Shown: piece by piece, positions 1 to 5,628 of the stretch
Position numbering within the stretch: position 1 is the stretch's first letter
How the letters are laid out: every line of letters starts with the position of its first letter
From: Actinomycetota bacterium
GTDB taxonomy: Bacteria > Actinomycetota > Humimicrobiia > Humimicrobiales > Humimicrobiaceae
Length of the DNA: 5,628 bases
Assembly (NCBI GenBank): GCA_018400395.1
Contig: JAGYMN010000078.1
Location: 1 to 5,628, forward strand
Direction of reading: 5' to 3'
Translations under genes and position numbers: made by a program
The notes under the pieces: model-generated
What the model was told of the DNA's origin: nothing
The model's input: the letters and a program-made list of their open reading frames with translations, nothing else
Database searches by the model: none

Positions 1-897
1 TCTATTTTAAGAAAAGCCTCTGAAGCCATAGGCCTGGAACACATTACCCCTAAAAATATTTTATTTCCCCAGGGGTCAACAAATGATCCTTCCGTGTTTT
101 CTAACATGTCCCGGTGGAGAGATGAGATTACTTTTGCCATTAAGAAATGGCGGCAGGATCCTAACCATGTGATGCTGGCTCCTTATCCCACAGGGTCAGT
201 TAATGTAGGCAGCCAGGGCAAAGCTTTAATGCCCACTGAAGAAATCCGGGCTGCTCAGCAGGAAATGGCTCTTTCCCTGGATATACCCCCAAGTTTTATT
301 TATGGCGATGGTACTATTGAAAAAAGTACAATAGGTCTTAGAATCCTTGAAAACCAGCTTACCCCGTATGCAGAACAGTTAGTTACGTATGTAAACTGGG
401 TGATAAAAAAGATTAACGCCAAATATAAAACCAAATACTGTGAAGTAGACCTTACTCCGTTTACCCTGGCAGATGATATGGTGCAAAAACAGATACTGCT
501 GCAGACTGCCGGCTCCATTACTTCCCAGCGTACTCTTATGGAAGCCTTGAATATAGATCCTGAGGAAGAAGGAAAGAAGATGGTTGAAGAACAGGTGGAT
601 GCCTACCGAAGGTCAAAAGAGGTTGAGCAAAACATTGCTGATGAAGAACAAAACATTGCGACACAGACCCAGGAAGAACAGGCTGCAGAAAATATGGATA
701 CTGTGCCACAGTATAATCAGCAGAAACTCATGGCTCATGCCCAGCAGCTTGCCCAGCAGCTTATTATGGTACCATACGAACAGAGAAAATCACATATGGC
801 CCAGCTGCAGAATGAGGATTATGTAATGTGGGCCATGGTGTCTAAAATGGTGGAGACCCTGCACGACCAGAAAGATGAAATGGCTCCCCAAATATAA
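1..897 (+). CDS. Phage portal protein, C-terminal part (5' end outside window)
   Basis: The frame is open from base 1, so the 298 residues seen are the C-terminal portion. A GTG at 94 is only an internal codon. Portal proteins form the dodecameric ring at one capsid vertex, where terminase docks and through which DNA enters and leaves. Seen here: a segment rich in Trp, Arg and Lys (about residues 37-52), a stretch with PYPTG and later GSQGKALMP (about 61-77), a helix ending in the portal-like phrase DIPPSFIYGDG (about 94-104), a long helical stretch, and SITSQRTLMEALNIDPEEEG (about 165-185), which resembles the C-terminal wing of many portals. The tail (about 205-298) is Gln/Glu-rich and contains a helical block, PYEQRKSHMAQLQNEDY. 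It ends at TAA 895-897. The call rests on recalled sequence style, not on a search; another capsid-vertex protein is the main alternative. Confidence 0.72.
   Translation, partial: SILRKASEAIGLEHITPKNILFPQGSTNDPSVFSNMSRWRDEITFAIKKWRQDPNHVMLAPYPTGSVNVGSQGKALMPTEEIRAAQQEMALSLDIPPSFIYGDGTIEKSTIGLRILENQLTPYAEQLVTYVNWVIKKINAKYKTKYCEVDLTPFTLADDMVQKQILLQTAGSITSQRTLMEALNIDPEEEGKKMVEEQVDAYRRSKEVEQNIADEEQNIATQTQEEQAAENMDTVPQYNQQKLMAHAQQLAQQLIMVPYEQRKSHMAQLQNEDYVMWAMVSKMVETLHDQKDEMAPQI
625..659 (+). repeat. Imperfect 14-bp direct repeat encoding a tandem heptad in the portal tail
   Basis: GAGCAAAACATTGC at 625-638 recurs as GAACAAAACATTGC at 646-659 with one mismatch. The 21-base period is exactly seven codons, giving EQNIADE followed by EQNIATQ. 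This looks like a small in-frame duplication in the Gln/Glu-rich, probably helical tail of the portal protein. The difference of one third-position base suggests the duplication is not brand new. Confidence 0.7.
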
Positions 898-938
898 TTA
901 TTAAATAGTTAGTTAATTAGTTACCTTATGGAGGTGTA
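898..938 (+). other. AT-rich spacer between portal gene and small gene
   Basis: This 41-base spacer has 10 G/C bases. It carries two copies of TTAGTTA (909-915 and 917-923), eight bases apart, and then a ribosome binding site. There is no hairpin followed by a T-run, so no intrinsic terminator. A TATAAT hexamer overlaps the portal stop at 893-898, but nothing like a -35 box sits 16-18 bases upstream. Read-through from the portal gene is the simplest reading. Confidence 0.5.
930..936 (+). promoter_or_regulatory. Shine-Dalgarno for the 120-residue protein
   Basis: GGAGGTG is complementary to the 3' end of 16S rRNA and lies a few bases upstream of ATG 939. The spacing is short (four bases between GGAGG and ATG), but the match is strong and fixes the start at 939. 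Confidence 0.8.
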
Positions 939-1301
939 ATGCCAACAGAAACAACATATGAAGCTTACCAAGACAAAGGAAAGCAGGGGTACTCAGATAC
1001 CCCCGTGATAGGCCAGAGCCAGAAAACAGCATTGGACGGAGAATCAGCTTCCCAGAAGATTATTGTAAGATATTTTGTTGGGGTTCTAACCAATCCGGGT
1101 AACCTCCGGATGTTGGAACACATTATGACAAAGTCTCTTCAATGCCGAGACCAGCTGACAGAGGTGGGGGATGTCCTGGTTTTAAGTGAGCAAGGCACAT
1201 TTGATAAGGACGGGTGTTACAACATAGTTGTTAAGTATATGGAATTAGTTGATAATTCAGATTGGGTAGCAACCCAACAAGATAAAGGATCAGAGTTTTA
1301 A
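939..1301 (+). CDS. Small protein of unknown function, coupled to the RNA polymerase gene
   Basis: This 120-residue protein starts at ATG 939 behind a strong Shine-Dalgarno and stops at TAA 1299-1301. I do not recognise a family. The first ~35 residues are polar and rich in Gly, Gln, Lys and Thr, probably flexible. The middle (about residues 40-108) looks like a compact alpha/beta fold: strand KIIVRYFVGVL, a helix around NLRMLEHIMTKSL, strand DVLVLSE, then NIVVKYMELV. The last ~10 residues are polar. There is no signal peptide or membrane segment. It has two cysteines, in SLQCRDQ and KDGCYN. The position downstream of a portal gene fits a small structural or assembly protein. The one-base stop/start overlap with the polymerase gene also allows a polymerase partner. 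Neither role can be decided from sequence alone. Confidence 0.85.
   Translation: MPTETTYEAYQDKGKQGYSDTPVIGQSQKTALDGESASQKIIVRYFVGVLTNPGNLRMLEHIMTKSLQCRDQLTEVGDVLVLSEQGTFDKDGCYNIVVKYMELVDNSDWVATQQDKGSEF
1284..1289 (+). promoter_or_regulatory. Probable Shine-Dalgarno for the RNA polymerase gene
   Basis: AAAGGA lies inside the end of the preceding gene, 11 bases before ATG 1301. The match is moderate and the spacing on the long side. The TAATG overlap (1299-1303) means ribosomes ending the upstream gene could restart here, so translation is probably coupled and initiation may not depend on this site alone. Confidence 0.5.
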
Positions 1302-4300
1302 TGGCTACTACAAGAGAAATTATAACCTCCCCTGAAGTTATCCGGCAAAACATTATCAATAATGTAAAGACTGCCGTAAAAAATAAATTTCCTATCAGCG
1401 CCGGGAAATACCAGGCAGTTTTAAAGGATATGAATGTAAAGCGTCTGGACATTTCCCAGTCCAAGCAAAGAGACCTGCTTTTATCAAAGGGTAATGCCGC
1501 AGAGGGCCTCTATGTTGACCTGGACATAATTGATTCGGCTACCAACAAAGTTGTGCACACCCTCAAAAATCACCGGCTGGTTAATATCCCGCACTATACC
1601 AACCGGTATACCATGATGGTTGATGGCAACGAGTACTCCATAGTAAGCCAGATGCGTACCAAGTCTGGTATTTACACCCGTAAACGTGGCAATGATGAAC
1701 TTGAAAGCTCCTTTAACCTATCTAAAGGCGCTAACTTCAAGCTCATAATGGATCCCGCTACCGGTATATTCAAGGTCAGCATCCTGGGGTCTACTGTACC
1801 AATGTATGCTGTGCTAAAAATACTTGGAGCCCCTGACAGTGAGATCAGAACTGTACTGGGCCAGGAACTGTTTGCATCCAATGAAAACGTTACTCCAGCC
1901 CAGATGGAACGTACCCGTACCACATTGTTTAACAAGCTGATTGGCAAATACTCAGCTTTGGGTACCCAGGCTACCAGCACAGAAAAAGAACAGAAGATAC
2001 GGGAATATTTTGCCGGCACTGAGATAAACCCGGAAACCACAAAGATTACACTTGGCAAGTCTTACGAGAAAGTTGACTATTCAGCGATTCTTCAGGCAGC
2101 AAGAAAGATTCTGCAGGTATACAACGATGATGAGGATGTGGATGAGCGCGATAACCTTGAATTCCAGAAGGTTTATACAGTAGAAGACATTTTAAAAGAG
2201 GTTATAGATAAAAATAAGGATGCTATTGGCAAGATAGTAACCAAGCTTAAAGCATACACACCAACAGGAGATCAGAAAGAAGATGCCAAAAAGATCAAAG
2301 CCATATTTTCTCCTGTATATTTTTCAAAGCCCATACGTAACTTTGTAACCACCAGTTCCATTTCCAGGCTTCCCTCCCAGATCAACCCTATGGAAATGAT
2401 GGATTCTGCTGCTATTATTACCCGGTTAGGTGAAGGCGCTATTGCCTCTGAGACGGCTGTGCCGGATGAAACCCGTGCTGTCAACTATTCATATGCAGGA
2501 ATAATTGATCCCATAGCCACTCCGGAAAGCTCCAAGGTAGGCATAGACAACAGGGTGACTATCTCTGCATTAAAAGGAGATGACAATGAGTTTTACAGGG
2601 AGGTTATAAATACAAAAACCGGGAAAAAGGAAGAGCACAGGGTCATTGATCTTTATGACAAAATAGTCGGGATGCCTGATGCAATATACAAACGGGGTTC
2701 TGCGTCCCCTGACGATGATGTGTCTGCCATTCATAAAGGTAAGCTTGTAAAAGTAAAGCGAAGAGAGTTGGATTTCCAAACTTCAAGTCCGCATGATTTA
2801 AACACAGGTACAACCGCGTCCCTTCCCTTTGTCAACTCCAGCCAGGCCAACAGGCTTGTTATGGGTGCAAAGCATATACAGCAGGCCCTGCCTTTAGACG
2901 ACCCGGAACTCAGGCTTGTTAAATCAACCATGAACGGGGCACGGGGAGAGAGCACGATAAAACGCATAGGGGACTTTCTTATACCTAAATCTCCGGTAAA
3001 TGGCACGGTTACGAAAGTATCCGATGAATACATCTATATAAAAGATGGCAACGGAGAGTCCCATAAAGTTGAATATGACAACAACATGCCCCTGGCTACC
3101 AAGACCATGCTGCACAATAATGTTCTGGTAAAACCGGGGGACGAAGTTACAAAAGACCAGCCTCTTGGAGACAGCAACTTTGTGCGGGACGGTGAACTGG
3201 CAATAGGTAAGACCCTTAAAATAGGCTACATGCCATATATGGGCTTAAACCATGAAGACGGTATTGTTATTTCAGAATCTGCAGCTAAAAAAATGACCTC
3301 TGTTCACGCAGATAAAATAACTGTTCGTCTGGATAAAACATACACGCTGGATAAGAGCAAGTTTATATCCATATATCCTTCAAAATACTCACAAAAGCAG
3401 CTGGATAAGTTAGATGAATCCGGGGTTGTTAAAAAAGGCGCTAAGCTTGATTACGGGGATCCGGTTATACTTATTTTAGAAGATAACTCGGCCAGCAAAG
3501 TAAACCAGGTACTGGGCCAGCTGCATAAGAGCCTGCGTACTCCATACAAAGACAGCAGCCAGGTATATGAAAATTATAAACCAGCAGAGGTTGTTCAGGT
3601 AGCTAAACGGGGCTCTTTGGTTACTGTGATGCTAAAAATTAAAAAACCGATAGAGGTCGGAGACAAACTTGCCGGCTCTTATGGTAACAAGGGTGTTGTG
3701 TCCAAACTGATACCCGATGACGAGATGCCCCAGGATGAAGAAGGCAATCCCATGGATGCGTTGTTTTCGCCTGTGGGGGTTATGGCACGTATAAACCCGG
3801 CCCAAACGCTGGAAAGTGCCCTTGGCAAAATAGCCAGGAAAACCGGGAAACCCTATGAGATAGAAAACTTTTCCCATGAAAATTATATTGATTTTGTGAG
3901 ATCAGAGCTGAAAAAGCATGGGGTAAAAGATAAAGAAACTGTTACCGACCCTATAACCGGGAAGAAGATCCCCAACGTGTTTGTTGGTGATCAGTACATT
4001 CATAAACTGTTTAAAACCACGGATGCAAACTTTGCAGCCCGTGGGGTTACTGGGGCTTATGATCAGGACGATGCCCCTACCGGGTCTGGTATGCGAGGGC
4101 CTAAAGCTTTAGGGGGTATGGAGGTAAATGCCTTAATAGCTCATAATGCACGCAATTTTATGAAAGACTCCAGTGCCATACGAAGCTCTAAGAACTCAGA
4201 CTTCTGGAATGCTTTTAAATATGGACAGATAATTCATGCCCCTACAGAGAAAAAAACCTTTAACCGCTTTGTAGATACTTTGAAACAGGCAGGGGTGAAA

Positions 4301-4321
4301 GTTGACCGGCAAGGTTCCAAC
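1301..4321 (+). other. Beta-subunit half of the fused polymerase
   Basis: Residues 1 to ~1007 correspond to a whole beta subunit. The end is recognisable: residues ~979-1001 (PTEKKTFNRFVDTL then KQAGVKV) match the bacterial C-terminus PESF...KEL..LG-(I/L/M)-(D/N)-(V/I). The half is compact. F348 corresponds to E. coli F505, so the N-terminal lobes are about 157 residues shorter than in E. coli. The key lysines K789 and K797 correspond to E. coli K1065 and K1073, R830 to R1106, and E652/D653 to E813/D814. Numbering is by eye alignment from memory. Confidence 0.88.
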
Positions 4322-5628
4322 TTTGTAGCAGACCCACTGACTGACAAAGATATAAAGGAGATGAGTGCCGGGGAGATAAAGGACGGTAAGAGGTTAAACG
4401 CTAAAGACCTTACCCCTGAAAAAGGAGGTTTGTTTGATGAAAATATCACCGGGGGCATGCAGGGTAATCGGTGGGCGCATGTGCAACTTCAAGAGCCGGT
4501 GATAAACCCGGTATTTAAAGATGCAGCCAGGGCTCTGCTTGACATGTCCGGCAAGGAACTGGATCAGGCTTACATTGATGAAGGCGGTGCTGCACTGCGT
4601 AAGAAACTAAATTCGATAAACGTAGATAAAGAGCTGACGGCCCTGGAATCAAGACTTAACGATACCAAGTTAAAGGGAACCGCCTTAGACAAACAGGTAA
4701 AAAAATATAAGTACCTTAAAGCCTTAAAAGACAGGGACTTAAAACCAGGAGAAGCTTACACCTTAAGTATGGCTCCTATTACTCCGCCGGCTCTAAGGCC
4801 TATCACTGTTGCCAAGTCCGGTGATCTTATGGAAAATGATGCCAACCTTCTTTATCGGGATCTTATTCTTCAGAATAAGTCATATAAAGACCTTGTGGAT
4901 GCTGGCATTGCATCTGAAAAGGATATTAAGGAAAACAGAAAAGTCCTGCAGGATAAAATGACTGAGCTTGCGGGCTTTGCCGCTCCTTCAAACCCTCAGC
5001 TAATGGGCAAGGGTGTAAAGGGTGCTGCTTCCTTTATAGCAGGAGATGTGCCTAAGCATGGGTATTTCCAGCGCAAGGTTGTGTATTCTAAAATGGATAC
5101 GTCAGGCAGGGCCACCCTGATACCCGATAACACTGTAGGGTTAGATGAAGTGGGTTTACCTGAAGATGCTGCCTGGGAAATGTACAGTCCTTTTATTATC
5201 CGACGCCTCACCCAAATGGGGTACCCTTCTTATGAGGCCAAACAGCAGGTGGAAGACAAGACTGAGGCTGCCAGGGCAATGCTGCTCGATGAGTTAGAGA
5301 AACGCCCTGTTATTGTAAACCGTGCTCCAACACTGTGGAGGCACTCCATTCTGGCAGCTAAGCCCATTTTGCGCTCCGGGAAAAATCTGCGTGTAAATAC
5401 GCTGTGGGAAAAAGCCACCAACCAGGACTATGATGGTGATGCTTCTCAGATTCATGTACCTGTAACAGATGAAGGTATAAAGGACGCTTTTAACATGCTG
5501 CCTTCAAAGCAGCTGTTTTCTGACAAACGCCCTAATGATTTGTTAATGGCACCAACCAATGAACCAATAGTTGGCTTATACAGGGCCACGCAAAACCTGG
5601 GAGTTCCTGGCGGAGTTTCCGGGAAGGT
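1301..5628 (+). CDS. Phage multisubunit-type RNA polymerase, beta/beta-prime fusion (3' end outside window)
   Basis: The protein is a DNA-dependent RNA polymerase carrying both large subunits in one chain: 1442 codons from ATG 1301 with no stop. Beta motifs in order: IVSQMRTKSGIY (114-125; bacterial IVSQLHRSPGVF), the rifampicin region (348-379), DPIATPE (403-409), ANRLVMGAKHIQQALP (516-531), MPYMGLNHEDGIVISE (644-659), LDESGVV (704-710), GDKLAGSYGNKG (787-798) with both active-centre lysines, SPVGVMARIN (823-832), and GGMEVNALIA (938-947). Beta-prime follows: LTPEKGGLFDENITGG (1037-1052), ITPPALRP (1160-1167), clamp helices (~1185-1223), DTSGR (1266-1270), GLPEDAAWEMYSPF (1285-1298), NRAPTLWR (1340-1347), and the catalytic loop NQDYDGD (1374-1380). 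Bridge helix and trigger loop would lie downstream. No cysteine occurs in the visible chain. The start is supported by the TAATG overlap and an upstream AAAGGA. A full gene probably needs roughly another 2 kb. Confidence 0.96.
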   Translation, partial: MATTREIITSPEVIRQNIINNVKTAVKNKFPISAGKYQAVLKDMNVKRLDISQSKQRDLLLSKGNAAEGLYVDLDIIDSATNKVVHTLKNHRLVNIPHYTNRYTMMVDGNEYSIVSQMRTKSGIYTRKRGNDELESSFNLSKGANFKLIMDPATGIFKVSILGSTVPMYAVLKILGAPDSEIRTVLGQELFASNENVTPAQMERTRTTLFNKLIGKYSALGTQATSTEKEQKIREYFAGTEINPETTKITLGKSYEKVDYSAILQAARKILQVYNDDEDVDERDNLEFQKVYTVEDILKEVIDKNKDAIGKIVTKLKAYTPTGDQKEDAKKIKAIFSPVYFSKPIRNFVTTSSISRLPSQINPMEMMDSAAIITRLGEGAIASETAVPDETRAVNYSYAGIIDPIATPESSKVGIDNRVTISALKGDDNEFYREVINTKTGKKEEHRVIDLYDKIVGMPDAIYKRGSASPDDDVSAIHKGKLVKVKRRELDFQTSSPHDLNTGTTASLPFVNSSQANRLVMGAKHIQQALPLDDPELRLVKSTMNGARGESTIKRIGDFLIPKSPVNGTVTKVSDEYIYIKDGNGESHKVEYDNNMPLATKTMLHNNVLVKPGDEVTKDQPLGDSNFVRDGELAIGKTLKIGYMPYMGLNHEDGIVISESAAKKMTSVHADKITVRLDKTYTLDKSKFISIYPSKYSQKQLDKLDESGVVKKGAKLDYGDPVILILEDNSASKVNQVLGQLHKSLRTPYKDSSQVYENYKPAEVVQVAKRGSLVTVMLKIKKPIEVGDKLAGSYGNKGVVSKLIPDDEMPQDEEGNPMDALFSPVGVMARINPAQTLESALGKIARKTGKPYEIENFSHENYIDFVRSELKKHGVKDKETVTDPITGKKIPNVFVGDQYIHKLFKTTDANFAARGVTGAYDQDDAPTGSGMRGPKALGGMEVNALIAHNARNFMKDSSAIRSSKNSDFWNAFKYGQIIHAPTEKKTFNRFVDTLKQAGVKVDRQGSNFVADPLTDKDIKEMSAGEIKDGKRLNAKDLTPEKGGLFDENITGGMQGNRWAHVQLQEPVINPVFKDAARALLDMSGKELDQAYIDEGGAALRKKLNSINVDKELTALESRLNDTKLKGTALDKQVKKYKYLKALKDRDLKPGEAYTLSMAPITPPALRPITVAKSGDLMENDANLLYRDLILQNKSYKDLVDAGIASEKDIKENRKVLQDKMTELAGFAAPSNPQLMGKGVKGAASFIAGDVPKHGYFQRKVVYSKMDTSGRATLIPDNTVGLDEVGLPEDAAWEMYSPFIIRRLTQMGYPSYEAKQQVEDKTEAARAMLLDELEKRPVIVNRAPTLWRHSILAAKPILRSGKNLRVNTLWEKATNQDYDGDASQIHVPVTDEGIKDAFNMLPSKQLFSDKRPNDLLMAPTNEPIVGLYRATQNLGVPGGVSGK
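2342..2437 (+). other. Rifampicin-pocket equivalent in beta
   Basis: Residues 348-379 align without gaps to E. coli beta 505-536, anchored by F348, S352, S355, Q360, N362-P363, L376-G377 and G379. The residues that hold rifampicin in bacteria are largely replaced here: Q513 is R356, D516 is S359, H526 is S369, R529 is I372 and S531 is T374. The alignment was done by eye. Confidence 0.8.
4337..5628 (+). other. Beta-prime half of the fused polymerase (incomplete)
   Basis: Residues ~1013-1442 follow bacterial beta-prime from near its N-terminus. LTDKDIKEMSAGEI aligns with the LASP..IRSWS.GE segment. The zinc-binding domain is absent. ALLDMSGKEL (1077-1086) matches the LLLDM segment, followed by the region up to the lid, the clamp helices, the switch-2 region, and the double-psi barrel with the catalytic aspartates. 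The last residues seen (NDLLMAPTNEPIVGLYRAT) match the bacterial NGEPIIVPSQDVVLGLYY region. Confidence 0.9.
5420..5440 (+). other. Catalytic Mg-binding loop NQDYDGD
   Basis: Residues 1374-1380 correspond to the universal NADFDGD of two-barrel RNA polymerases. All three metal-holding aspartates (D1376, D1378, D1380) are kept, so the enzyme is expected to be active. Ala to Gln and Phe to Tyr are the changes. The flanking HVPVT is also conserved in style. Confidence 0.93.

Noticed and set aside
94..96. GTG as start of the portal gene
   Set aside because: The same frame is open back to base 1 and reads as continuous protein; there is no good ribosome binding site just before 94, so this is an internal Val codon.
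584..826. Open frame of 80 codons on the + strand
   Set aside because: It lies wholly inside the portal frame, is rich in Arg and Trp without recognisable motifs, and has no Shine-Dalgarno of its own function; a shadow frame.
893..898. TATAAT as a -10 promoter element
   Set aside because: The hexamer is perfect, but no -35-like box or extended TG lies upstream, and it overlaps a portal stop in AT-rich DNA where chance matches are common.
898..907. T4-type late promoter (TATAAATA-like)
   Set aside because: TTATTAAATA differs from the consensus by an inserted base and there is no other sign of a T4-type late system.
1231..5421. Several minus-strand open frames of 63-128 codons across the polymerase gene
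   Set aside because: All are antisense to a frame with continuous conserved polymerase motifs. They show composition-driven sequences and no coherent families.
5411..5440. Inactivated polymerase (altered NADFDGD)
   Set aside because: The changes touch only non-metal positions (Ala to Gln, Phe to Tyr). The three catalytic aspartates are intact, as are the beta lysines and arginine of the active centre.
1301..5626. Intein, intron or frameshift inside the polymerase gene
   Set aside because: Motifs run in order in a single frame with no intein splice residues (no Cys at all) and no unexplained large insert.
1301..5628. Host rpoB-rpoC locus instead of a phage gene
   Set aside because: Ribosomal protein genes normally flank rpoBC; here a portal-type gene and an unknown small gene precede it. 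The missing zinc domain, changed sigma-contact sites and replaced rifampicin pocket do not fit a housekeeping enzyme.

Overview
The window looks like part of a large tailed-phage genome (or a prophage or metagenomic phage contig). All genes read on the + strand and are tightly packed: the 3' part of a portal-type gene, a 120-residue protein of unknown function, and the first ~4.3 kb of a very long gene. Composition is moderate to AT-leaning. A clear GGAGGTG Shine-Dalgarno and frequent ATA, AGA and AGG codons suit a Firmicutes-type host, but host assignment is weak inference. I saw no RNA genes, CRISPR, insertion sequences or terminators.

Layout. Positions 1-897 are the C-terminal 298 residues of a probable portal protein, open at the left edge. 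Positions 898-938 are a short AT-rich spacer ending in a Shine-Dalgarno. Positions 939-1301 encode an unrecognised small protein. Its TAA stop shares one base with the ATG of the next gene (TAATG). From 1301 to the right edge (5628) there is one uninterrupted frame of 1442 codons with no stop.

The long gene is the main content. Read by eye, it is a multisubunit-type, two-barrel, DNA-dependent RNA polymerase in which beta and beta-prime are fused into one chain. The beta half (residues 1 to ~1006) carries recognisable counterparts of the bacterial beta motifs in the right order. It runs directly, with only a few linker residues, into the N-terminus of beta-prime (from ~1013). The beta-prime half reaches the catalytic Mg-binding loop (DYDGD, residues 1376-1380) before the window ends. 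The bridge helix, trigger loop and remaining C-terminal part lie downstream.

Compared with host enzymes it has a replaced rifampicin pocket, no N-terminal zinc-binding domain, no cysteine in all 1442 visible residues, a shortened flap tip, and clamp helices whose sigma-contacting arginines are replaced. Together these suggest a stripped-down, phage-owned transcriptase that keeps close to the bacterial layout but probably does not use host sigma in the usual way. Its place beside a portal gene suggests late expression or packaging in the virion; both are inferences.
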